Shown here piece by piece: positions 1 through 5,407 of a stretch of DNA of 5,867 bases. How positions within the stretch are numbered: the first letter of the stretch is position 1; each line of letters starts with the position of its first letter. Under the pieces are notes generated by a model. It searched no databases and was not told the DNA's origin. It saw only the letters and a program-made list of their open reading frames with translations. This stretch comes from Anaerolineae bacterium. GTDB taxonomy: Bacteria > Chloroflexota > Anaerolineae > Epilineales > JAHCIE01. The DNA is taken from NCBI GenBank assembly GCA_026129385.1, contig JAHCIE010000217.1, forward strand, positions 1 to 5,867. Direction: 5' to 3'. The position numbers and the translations under genes are program-made.

Positions 1-687
1 TTGCTCCGCTAGGGAGTCCAGCAGCACCGCCGAGAACAGACCTGTCTGGTCCTGCCGTACGTTCCGCGCCACCTGGCCCTCACTAGCCGCGAATAGCGCG
101 AACTGCTCCCGCCCCGCCGTCTGTTGCCCCTCCGGGAGCAGATCGCCCGGCATAAGCCGATTCTGGGCGGCAGACACGATAGTGGCGCACGCATCGACGA
201 AGAGAACCTGCGTCCCAAAACCGGGAAAGGCGTCTGTCCGCAGCGCGCGGAGCAGGCTGTCGAAGTCCAGGTTTGCCAGGTACTTGGGATGGGCGTCGGC
301 GTAGAACAGGCGGCGCTGAGCGTCGTTGCTGAAGAACCCGTGGCCGCTCCAGAAGAGGTACAGTCGGCCGCCCGTGAGGGTCGGCAAGGTGCGGGTCAGG
401 ACATCGGAGACCGCCTGGCGGGTGGGCCAAACCACTGGCGCACCGTTCCAGGTGCGGAAGCGATCCTTGTCGGGCTTGCCCATTGGTGCGACAAGAAGAT
501 GGATGTTCTCCGCCGGTGTTCCCTGTCTCACGAGCCACTCGGCGAAGCGAAAGGCGTCGTTGGCTGGCCCATCCAAGTTCCACCCGTCGCCGGCATCATA
601 CGTCTCGATACCCACGACGATAGCGTGGTGACGGCGCGGGTCCTCAGCGCTGCTATCGTTCTGACCTTCCTGATCCATGACGCTCAT
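1..687 (-). CDS. Caspase-family (peptidase C14-type) protein, N-terminal part, cut by window edge
   Basis: Translating the minus strand from ATG at 687 gives 229 uninterrupted residues that run off the left edge. Visible caspase-fold landmarks are a first strand HHAIVVGIETY (residues 20-30), the NLDGPANDAFRFAEWL helix start (37-52), the catalytic His in YLFWSGHG (His116) and the catalytic Cys in VLFVDACAT (Cys167). The end of the p20-like core, FALFAASEGQ followed by TGLFSAVLLDSLAEQ, reaches the window edge. Both dyad residues are present, so the peptidase is predicted to be active, cleaving after a basic or acidic residue that cannot be told from sequence. The first 18 residues are short and hydrophilic, with no signal peptide or TM segment, so the protein is probably cytoplasmic. 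In bacteria such domains are often N-terminal to WD40, TPR, STAND or effector-associated modules; whatever follows here lies outside the window. GAGGAG at 694-699 lies 6 nt before ATG 687; ATG 678 is an alternative start. The gene is divergent from the transfer operon. The family call is firm; the biological role (cell death, defence, regulation) is unknown. Confidence 0.9.
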   Translation of the reverse strand, partial: MSVMDQEGQNDSSAEDPRRHHAIVVGIETYDAGDGWNLDGPANDAFRFAEWLVRQGTPAENIHLLVAPMGKPDKDRFRTWNGAPVVWPTRQAVSDVLTRTLPTLTGGRLYLFWSGHGFFSNDAQRRLFYADAHPKYLANLDFDSLLRALRTDAFPGFGTQVLFVDACATIVSAAQNRLMPGDLLPEGQQTAGREQFALFAASEGQVARNVRQDQTGLFSAVLLDSLAEQ

Positions 688-710
688 CGTCCACTCCTCA
701 ACCTGTCCCC

Positions 711-739
711 AGCATACTCTCATTCTGCTGCCTTGTCAA
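711..739 (-). promoter_or_regulatory. Sigma70-type promoter of the caspase-family gene
   Basis: Read on the minus strand, a perfect -35 box TTGACA (739-734) is followed by a 17-bp spacer and a -10 box TATGCT (716-711, 4 of 6 matches to TATAAT). The predicted start of transcription near 704 gives a leader of roughly 17 nt that contains GAGGAG (699-694) just before ATG 687. Position, spacing and ribosome site agree, so this is a good prediction, though not tested. Confidence 0.75.
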
Positions 740-855
740 CCGCCGTCGTCGGCCCGCTTATCGTGCTGCCTCATCCGACCAACATGAGTGCGCCTTGTCA
801 TTCTCGCAACTGCGGTCTCAAGAAACAGGCTGTGACAGCATCCCGCGTCGGTTGG

Positions 856-924
856 TTTCCCTAGCGTTTCCTGACCTCTTCGCGAAAAAAGTAGCCGGGA
901 AAGCGCTGGGAAAGCGCTGGGAAA
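856..924. repeat. Imperfect inverted repeat in the divergent intergenic region
   Basis: The left arm (856-871) reads TTTCCC, t, AGCG, TTTCC. The right arm (897-913) reads GGGAAA, g, CGCT, GGGAAA. The arms can pair as TTTCCC with GGGAAA (908-913), AGCG with CGCT (904-907), and TTTCC with GGAAA (898-902), leaving single-base bulges at 862 and 903 and a loop of about 26 nt. The two TTTCC boxes of the left arm are 11 bp apart, the same period as the GGGAAA boxes on the right. This could be a DNA operator with opposed half-sites or a structured leader. No T-run follows either arm in a terminator-like position. The pairing is seen directly; the function is inferred. Confidence 0.55.
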
Positions 925-925
925 G
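897..925 (+). repeat. 11-bp tandem direct repeat upstream of the transfer operon
   Basis: The unit gggaaagcgct occurs at 897-907 and 908-918, followed by a partial third copy gggaaag at 919-925. Each full unit ends in the palindrome AGCGCT (902-907 and 913-918). The 11-bp period places the copies on about the same face of the helix, typical of cooperative protein-binding sites. The array ends 54 nt before the operon start codon. It is too short and too uniform for CRISPR. A role as activator or repressor site, or as an iteron-like site, is inference. Confidence 0.7.
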
Positions 926-935
926 TGGAGCCTTC

Positions 936-949
936 TACACTGGTCTTAT
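936..949 (+). promoter_or_regulatory. Possible -10 region of the transfer operon promoter
   Basis: Two candidate -10 hexamers are present: TACACT (936-941) and TCTTAT (944-949), each 4 of 6 to TATAAT. Neither has a recognisable -35 box at 16-18 bp. For TACACT that position is occupied by the second copy of the 11-bp repeat (913-918). A start near 948 would give a leader of about 32 nt before ATG 980. A repeat-bound activator in place of a -35 box would fit, but this is speculative. Confidence 0.25.
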
Positions 950-979
950 CGACTGTGAGACCCAGGGTAGGAGGTATCC

Positions 980-2413
980 ATGCAACAGTCTCCCCAGACC
1001 CTCATCCACGGCGGCAGACGTCTCAATCTGCCGCCCATCCTGCGGCAGCGCTGGCGCTGGGTCGCTCTCTGCGCTACGGTCCTGCTCGTCAGCCTCATTA
1101 GCTTGACGGCCTTCACCATCCGGCGCCAGCCGCAGGAACTCGTGACCGCGACCCTCCAAGTCGACAGCGCGCCGACAGGCGCGACCGTCTTGGTGGACGG
1201 CCATGGGAGGGGCGAGACGCCCCTTGTCCTGCCTCTTTCGGAGCGCCCGCACGAGATCGTCCTGCAGCGACCTGGGTCCGCCGACGCCGTCTACGAGATC
1301 ACGCCCCGCGCGGGTGTGACAACGACGCTGCAGGCCGACCTCTGGCGTCGCTTGCCGCAGCTCGATCGCCTGCGACCGCCCCTGCCTGGCGCGGCCATCC
1401 AGCACGCCGACTTCCTGGCGGACGGGGGCGTTGTCCTCATCCTGAGCCTGCCGCCGGGCGAAGAGCGCCAGGCGTGGCTCCTGGGCAACGGCCAGACCGA
1501 GCGCGTGGGGCCGACCACCATCCAGGGCAGCTTGGCCGTCTCGCCCGACGGACTGCACGTCGCCTACCTCGCGCGCAGCGACGCGACCGGCCCAACCCCT
1601 CGCCTCGACGAGGTGTGGGTCGCTCCCGCCCGCGAGGGGCGCGGCGAGAGACGCTATCGCCTGCCGACCGTCAGCGGCGACGAGGCGCTCGTCGACCTGT
1701 CCTGGTCGGGCGACGGCGAGGGCCTGCTCCTCGCCAGCCGTCAGCGCCTGAGCGGTGGAGGTGCCCGCACCCATATCCGCTGGCTGCCCGTTGGCTCGAC
1801 CGAGGCCCGTGACTTGGTTAGCCTGCCCAGCGACCTCGTCCCCGGCAGCTTCCTGTGGAGCCCGTCGGGCGAGGTCGTCGCCTTCCTCACCCAGAGCGGC
1901 TCTCAGACTGCCCTGTGCCTCCTCGAGATCGACACCGACCACCTCCGCTACCTGGCCGATGTCCAGGATGGCGATAGCCACCCCTTCCCGGTCCCGCCCA
2001 TCGCTTGGTCGCCCGACGGCCAGCGCTTCCTCTATACTGCGCCGGCGCAAGGGCGTAGTGGCCAGGGCGGCTGGCTGCTCGGCGGCAAGTCTCAGCCTTC
2101 CCTCTTCCTCGCCTCCCCTGACGACTCTGCTGGTCGCCGCGTGGCCGATGCCGAGGCCCGCTTCCCCGTCTGGCGTCCCGATGGCGGTCTCGTGGCCTTC
2201 GCCAGCAGCAAGCGCGGCCTGGTCCTGCGTGCCTTCACCCCGAGTGGGACAGCGCGTGACGTGGGTGATATCCCGCTGGACGCCACCGCCTACGCCGTTC
2301 GCTGGGATCCCGCCCACGCCCAGGCCATCGTCGCTGTGCGGTCACGCGGCAGCTGGTCGTCCGCCCAGGCCGAGTACTGGCTGGCCCGCTGGCAGCCCGA
2401 GGAGGCCAGATGA
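980..2413 (+). CDS. Membrane-anchored PEGA-domain and TolB/WD40-like beta-propeller protein
   Basis: This 477-residue protein has a short basic N-terminus (RRLNLPPILRQRWR), one TM helix (about 27-47) and a positive cytoplasmic flank, so the bulk should lie outside the membrane. A PEGA-type domain follows at about 57-120, with the hallmark VDSAPTGATVLVDG (61-74) and GETPLVLPL (78-86). The rest (about 140-470) holds six blade-like motifs of PD40/TolB type, about 45-55 residues apart: SPDG 188-191, SGDG 243-246, SPSG 294-297, SPDG 344-347, WRPDG 398-402 and WDP 442-444. PEGA domains are surface modules named after a sequence motif, and such propellers usually bind proteins or polysaccharide; no enzyme motif is visible. 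AGGAGG (969-974) lies 5 nt before the ATG. The gene starts the transfer operon and its stop overlaps the VirB6-like start (ATGA), implying a role at the T4SS, perhaps as a surface adhesin or scaffold. The domain calls are good; the role is inferred. Confidence 0.85.
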   Translation: MQQSPQTLIHGGRRLNLPPILRQRWRWVALCATVLLVSLISLTAFTIRRQPQELVTATLQVDSAPTGATVLVDGHGRGETPLVLPLSERPHEIVLQRPGSADAVYEITPRAGVTTTLQADLWRRLPQLDRLRPPLPGAAIQHADFLADGGVVLILSLPPGEERQAWLLGNGQTERVGPTTIQGSLAVSPDGLHVAYLARSDATGPTPRLDEVWVAPAREGRGERRYRLPTVSGDEALVDLSWSGDGEGLLLASRQRLSGGGARTHIRWLPVGSTEARDLVSLPSDLVPGSFLWSPSGEVVAFLTQSGSQTALCLLEIDTDHLRYLADVQDGDSHPFPVPPIAWSPDGQRFLYTAPAQGRSGQGGWLLGGKSQPSLFLASPDDSAGRRVADAEARFPVWRPDGGLVAFASSKRGLVLRAFTPSGTARDVGDIPLDATAYAVRWDPAHAQAIVAVRSRGSWSSAQAEYWLARWQPEEAR

Positions 2414-3540
2414 CCCGGCTCATCCCCCGCCCCTGGCGCCTCGTGCTCGTCCTGCTCGCCGCTGTCAGCCTCGTGGCCCTGGCGACGCCCGTCCGTGCCG
2501 ACGACCCCGTCGTCGACCCGCCGTCCGCGCCCACACCCTCGCCCTGGCCCGAACCGCCCGCAGGCTCAAGGGGTCTGCTGCCCTTCCTGCCCAACCCCAA
2601 GGAGTGGGCCGCCGACGTCTTCAATGCCACCCTGGTCGCTCTGCTCCAGAAGATCGCCGACGCGTTGCATAGCGTGGTCAACGGCGTCCTGGGCAGCTCC
2701 CTCAACTTCATCACCCAGACCCCACCGGCTGGTTCCTACGCCAGTCCGACGGTCCAGGCCCTGTGGGGCGTCACCCGCGCCATCGCCAACGCCGCCCTCG
2801 TCCTCATCACCCTGTGGAGCGGCTTCAACTTGATTGCCCGCGACAGCCTGGGCGCGCCCTACCACGACCTGCTGGAGATGCTGCCCCGCCTCGCCCTCAA
2901 TGCTCTGCTGGTCAACACCAGCCTCACCTGGGGCCAGCTCGCCATCGACGCCAACAACGCCCTGTGCAAGGCCATCGGCGGGGCGACCCTCCCGGCTTGG
3001 GAGCGGGCCGACCTGGCTAGCCAGGTCCTGGCCGACCTGGTTGCCGCCGTCATCTATCTGGTCGCGAGCCTCCTGCTCCTCCTCCAGACCCTGGCGCGGC
3101 TGGCCCTCATCGACATTCTCCTGGTCGCCGCGCCCCTGGCCCTGCTGTGCTGGGCCTTGCCCCAGACCCAGGGCTGGGCCCGCCTGTGGTCGAGCACTTT
3201 CGTCGGCGCTGTCTTCACCCAGTTCCTCCAGGTGCTGGCCCTCAAGCTGGGCGGCTCCCTCCTGACGGAACTGACGCCCATGGCCCTCGACTCGGCGCTG
3301 CTGAGTCTGTTCCTGGGCGTGGCCGTCATGGCCCTGACCCTCAAGATCCCCGGCCTGATGCGCTATCACCTGGGCGACGGTATGGGCTTCGTCCGCTACG
3401 TCGTCTACCGCCGCGCCGCCAGCACGCTGGAGGGGGTCTCGACGACGCACACCGCGCGCTCTGAGAGCGTGTCGACCCGCAACACGTCCAGCGGCGGGAC
3501 TTCCCCGGCCGCCCCACGGACGAGAGGAGGCTCGGCATGA
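2410..3540 (+). CDS. VirB6/TrbL-like polytopic conjugative transfer membrane protein
   Basis: This 376-residue protein probably forms the inner-membrane channel component of the T4SS. Residues 1-30 look like a cleavable signal peptide (RLVLVLLAAVSLVALA, then TPVRA before DD). A Pro-rich exposed stretch follows (33-61), then hydrophobic segments at about 121-143, 157-174, 206-228, 231-250, 262-282 and 293-316. The most telling stretch is 230-282, with RLALIDILLVAAPLALLCW, then LPQTQGWARLW and QFLQVLALKLGG. This is the R-x-x-L-aaP-LAL, W-aromatic, Q pattern of TrbL/VirB6-type proteins in Gram-positive-like transfer modules. The tail (about 335-376) is Ser/Thr/Arg-rich, hydrophilic and probably disordered. 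GGAGG (2401-2405) precedes the ATG, which overlaps the upstream stop by 4 nt (ATGA), so translation is likely coupled. The family is clear from topology and motif style and from its neighbours; the exact subfamily is uncertain. Confidence 0.82.
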   Translation: MTRLIPRPWRLVLVLLAAVSLVALATPVRADDPVVDPPSAPTPSPWPEPPAGSRGLLPFLPNPKEWAADVFNATLVALLQKIADALHSVVNGVLGSSLNFITQTPPAGSYASPTVQALWGVTRAIANAALVLITLWSGFNLIARDSLGAPYHDLLEMLPRLALNALLVNTSLTWGQLAIDANNALCKAIGGATLPAWERADLASQVLADLVAAVIYLVASLLLLLQTLARLALIDILLVAAPLALLCWALPQTQGWARLWSSTFVGAVFTQFLQVLALKLGGSLLTELTPMALDSALLSLFLGVAVMALTLKIPGLMRYHLGDGMGFVRYVVYRRAASTLEGVSTTHTARSESVSTRNTSSGGTSPAAPRTRGGSA

Positions 3541-4103
3541 AGGCCCTGATCCTCGGCGTCATCCTGGGCGACCTCATCACCGCCGCAGTGCGCATCGTTG
3601 CCAGCCTTGTCCTGGCGGTCCTGCTGGCCCTGGCCTTCGCCGTGTCCAGCCTCGCCGCCCTCTTCAGCGCGCCGGCGGCGCCGACCCCCTCCGCCCTCAG
3701 GACGCCACTACCAGCGAGTGGCGTAGGCTCGAACGTCGTCGCCCTGGCCTACACCCAACTCGGCATGCCCTACGTGTGGGGCGGCGCCAGCCCCCAGACC
3801 AGCTTCGACTGCTCGGGCCTGGTCCAGTGGGCCTATGGCCAGGTCGGCGTGCGGCTGCCCCGCACCGCTCAGATGCAGTACAACGCCACGGAGCGCGTGG
3901 CGCCTGCCGACCTGCAGGTGGGCGACCTGCTGTTCTTTGAGCATACCTACCCAGGTGAGCGCATCACCCACGTCGGCATCTACGTCGGGGGCGGCCGCAT
4001 GATCAACGCCCCGACCACCGGCGACGTGGTGCGCGAGATGCCGGTCTTCGACGACCCCTACTGGCGCGCTCACTACGCGGGCGCCGGTCGGGTCCGCCGC
4101 TAG
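3537..4103 (+). CDS. Membrane-anchored NlpC/P60 peptidoglycan hydrolase of the transfer system
   Basis: This 188-residue protein has a long hydrophobic N-terminus (about 13-45, signal anchor or TM), a Pro/Ala/Ser linker (45-62) and a complete NlpC/P60 domain (65-188). Catalytic residues are Cys92 in FDCSGLVQWAY, His145 in ITHVGIYVG and, in the third position, Asn157 in GRMINAPTTGD, where His is more usual. Other family marks are PYVWGG (78-83), LPRTAQMQ (107-114) and LQVGDLLFF (126-134). Such enzymes cut peptide stems of peptidoglycan (commonly D-Glu to diamino-acid bonds) and act as the VirB1-like wall-opening enzyme in T4SSs of cells without a VirB1 transglycosylase. The start overlaps the VirB6-like stop (ATGA) and AGGAGG (3525-3530) sits 6 nt upstream. 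The enzyme call is very firm; the conjugation role follows from context. Confidence 0.94.
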   Translation: MKALILGVILGDLITAAVRIVASLVLAVLLALAFAVSSLAALFSAPAAPTPSALRTPLPASGVGSNVVALAYTQLGMPYVWGGASPQTSFDCSGLVQWAYGQVGVRLPRTAQMQYNATERVAPADLQVGDLLFFEHTYPGERITHVGIYVGGGRMINAPTTGDVVREMPVFDDPYWRAHYAGAGRVRR

Positions 4104-4113
4104 CTTCACCCAC

Positions 4114-4120
4114 AAGGAGG
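4114..4120 (+). promoter_or_regulatory. Strong ribosome binding site fixing a GTG start
   Basis: AAGGAGG lies 5 nt before GTG 4126, inside the 22-nt gap after the NlpC/P60 gene. It decides the start of the small pilin-like gene, because the next in-frame ATG would delete the first TM helix. The near-perfect site would also suit a subunit needed in high copy number. Confidence 0.8.
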
Positions 4121-4125
4121 TCCCT

Positions 4126-4359
4126 GTGGACGCGGTCAACACCCTGTTCAATAACCTGCTCACCATCGGCACCGGCGTCGCCGTGACGGTGGCGGCCTTC
4201 TTTCTCATGTGGGGGGCATTCGTCTACATGAGCGCGGCCGGTAGCCCACACCAGATGGAGCGCGGTAAGTCCGCCATGATCAATGCCCTGTTCGGCTTGG
4301 CCATCGTCCTGGCCGCTCGCACCATCGCCACCATGATCCAGTCGGCCCTAGGTCAGTAG
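4126..4359 (+). CDS. Small two-TM pilin-like protein (TrbC/VirB2 type)
   Basis: This 77-residue protein starts at GTG. It has two TM helices at about 14-35 and 52-71, joined by a short polar, basic loop with AAGSPHQMERGKSAM (37-51). This layout and the loop sense (small-residue turn, then a basic E-R-G-K, then a Gly/Ala-rich second helix) match TrbC/VirB2-like and related T4SS pilin families. No cleavable signal peptide is seen, unlike classical VirB2. Only 9 residues precede a weakly hydrophobic start (LFNNLLTIG). Its place between the wall hydrolase and PrgI-like genes suits the major channel or surface subunit. Alternatives are a non-polymerising small membrane partner of VirB6. The membrane topology is sure; the pilin role is likely. 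Confidence 0.78.
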   Translation: MDAVNTLFNNLLTIGTGVAVTVAAFFLMWGAFVYMSAAGSPHQMERGKSAMINALFGLAIVLAARTIATMIQSALGQ

Positions 4360-4373
4360 CGGGAGGACACACC

Positions 4374-4745
4374 ATGCGCCACGAAATCCCCACCCACCTG
4401 AACGTCGAGGACCGCGCCTTCTACGGTCTATCGGCCCGCCAGGTGACCTACCTGACCCTCGGCTGCGCCAGCGCCTATTGGGCCTGGACCAGCGCCCTAG
4501 AGATGCCCCTGGCCGCGCGTCTGGTCGCCGTAGCCGCCTGCCTTCTCATCGCCATGACCCTGGCGCTCCTGCGCCCACTGGGCCGCGGCCTGGAAACCTG
4601 GGCGTACCTCGGTCTGCGCTACCTGGCCCTGCCGAAGCGCGCCGTCTGGCGCTGTGCGATCCTCGACCCTGTCATTGACGCCCAGGGTGAGGAGGGCTGG
4701 GCGGAGTGGTCACCCGCCCTGGCCTGGTCCGAGGAGGCGGTATGA
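4374..4745 (+). CDS. PrgI-family T4SS membrane protein
   Basis: This 123-residue protein belongs to the PrgI family of small inner-membrane T4SS proteins (VirB3-like position), encoded just before VirB4 genes. Family landmarks are an N-terminal EIPTHLNVEDRAFYGLSARQ (4-23), matching the xxP-x-D-x-x-x-x-GLs-x-RQ pattern. Two TM helices follow at about 24-41 and 46-66, then RGLETWAYLGLRYLALPKR (71-89), the amphipathic stretch seen after the second helix in this family. The tail (95-123) is acidic and Trp-rich. GGGAGG (4361-4366) is 7 nt before the ATG. The stop TGA (4743-4745) overlaps the next start codon by 4 nt. The family assignment is confident by motif. The molecular job is less well known; it presumably links VirB4 to the membrane channel. 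Confidence 0.88.
   Translation: MRHEIPTHLNVEDRAFYGLSARQVTYLTLGCASAYWAWTSALEMPLAARLVAVAACLLIAMTLALLRPLGRGLETWAYLGLRYLALPKRAVWRCAILDPVIDAQGEEGWAEWSPALAWSEEAV
4731..4737 (+). promoter_or_regulatory. Ribosome binding site fixing the TraC-like start at 4742
   Basis: GAGGAGG lies 4 nt before ATG 4742, whose ATGA overlaps the PrgI stop. The longer in-frame start GTG 4706 lies deep inside the PrgI coding region and would add 12 residues (beginning MVTRPGLVRGGG). It has no comparable site, so 4742 is preferred. Confidence 0.75.
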
Positions 4746-5407
4746 AGCGGCGCGCATCCACCCAGGGGGCCCACGTCGGCCTGCGCTCCATCCAGGATGG
4801 CGTCGTCACCATGCGCGACGGCCAAGCCCTCGCGGTCCTGGTCGTCAGCAGCGTCAACTTCGGCCTGATCGGGGCAGGCGAGCAGGAGGCCGTCGTCGCC
4901 AGCTTCGCCGCCTTGCTCAACGGCCTGACCTTCCCCGTTCAGGTGCTCGTGCGCGTCCTGCCCGTCGACCTGGAACGCTACGTGACCGACCTGGAAGGCC
5001 TGGCGCCTGGGCTGTCGGAGCCCCTGGCCGCCCTGGCCCGCGACCACGCCCTGTTCCTGCGCCGTCTGACGCGGCAACGGACGCTCCTGGAGCGTCGCTT
5101 CTACCTGATCGTGCCCGCCGATAGTAGAACGGGCCGCAGCGGCTGGCGACGAAAGCGGGGGGCTGGTCCAGACCCCGACGACCCGACCGACATCCTCAAG
5201 CAGCTGACCGCCCGCTGCGACCAGCTGGCGCGAGGGTTGAGCCGTTGCGGCCTGAGCGCCCACCGCCTCGACGACGTGGAACTGGCCCAGCTCTTCCACC
5301 AGTGCTGGGCCCCCGACCAGGCTCGCGTCCAGCGCCTGCGCCGCGCCCTCACCGAGTACACCGCCCTGGTATCCCGGGCTCCAACGGCCTCGCGAAGGAG
5401 GTCCTGA
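4742..5407 (+). CDS. TraC-like stand-alone protein resembling a VirB4 N-terminal accessory domain
   Basis: This 221-residue soluble protein (from ATG 4742) has the pattern IQDGVV (17-22), then MRDGQALAVLVVSSVNF (24-40), EQEAVVASFAALLNGL (47-62), TFPVQVLVRVLPVDLERYV (63-81) and RRFYLIVPA (118-126). This recalls the short TraC-like proteins that precede VirB4 ATPases in Chloroflexota and candidate-phyla T4SS clusters, and the N-terminal beta-hairpin part of VirB4/TraC itself. No Walker motif is present and the protein stops well short of an ATPase domain. A low-complexity basic then acidic linker (127-150, SGWRRKRGAGPDPDDPTD) separates it from a helical C-terminal region (151-215). The stop TGA overlaps the next ATG (TGATG). 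It probably forms part of the VirB4 motor assembly. Its assignment is by resemblance and place only. Confidence 0.68.
   Translation: MKRRASTQGAHVGLRSIQDGVVTMRDGQALAVLVVSSVNFGLIGAGEQEAVVASFAALLNGLTFPVQVLVRVLPVDLERYVTDLEGLAPGLSEPLAALARDHALFLRRLTRQRTLLERRFYLIVPADSRTGRSGWRRKRGAGPDPDDPTDILKQLTARCDQLARGLSRCGLSAHRLDDVELAQLFHQCWAPDQARVQRLRRALTEYTALVSRAPTASRRRS

Noticed and set aside
1..687. Lower GC of the caspase gene as evidence of separate transfer
   Set aside because: Sample counts on single 60-base lines gave about 62% against about 68% in the operon. This is too small and too local a difference to claim separate origin.
124..864. Plus-strand open frame of 246 codons opposite the caspase gene
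   Set aside because: It lies antisense to the caspase gene, whose protein shows clear motifs, a promoter and a ribosome site. The plus frame has no recognisable domain and no plausible ribosome site.
897..925. CRISPR or iteron array
   Set aside because: There are only 2.6 copies of an 11-bp unit with no spacers, so it is not CRISPR. There is no replication gene or AT-rich stretch beside it to support an origin.
885..925. Rho-independent terminator, since the minus strand has a T-run near AGCGCT palindromes
   Set aside because: On the minus strand the repeats precede the T-run (890-885), but the AGCGCT hairpin is separated from it by over 10 nt and no gene ends there. The neighbouring genes diverge rather than converge.
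935..2317. Minus-strand open frame of 460 codons opposite the PEGA/propeller gene
   Set aside because: Long antisense frames are expected in GC-rich DNA. Its product is compositionally biased (Ala, Gly, Arg, Gln, Glu) without domain motifs, whereas the plus strand encodes PEGA and propeller motifs.
2566..3450. Minus-strand open frame of 294 codons opposite the VirB6-like gene
   Set aside because: It is very rich in Gln, Gly, Glu and Asp, as expected from the complement of Leu/Ala/Pro-rich membrane protein codons. It has no motif and no ribosome site.
4706..4741. Upstream GTG start for the TraC-like gene
   Set aside because: It lies inside the PrgI gene, lacks a ribosome site, and the ATGA overlap with GAGGAGG favours 4742.
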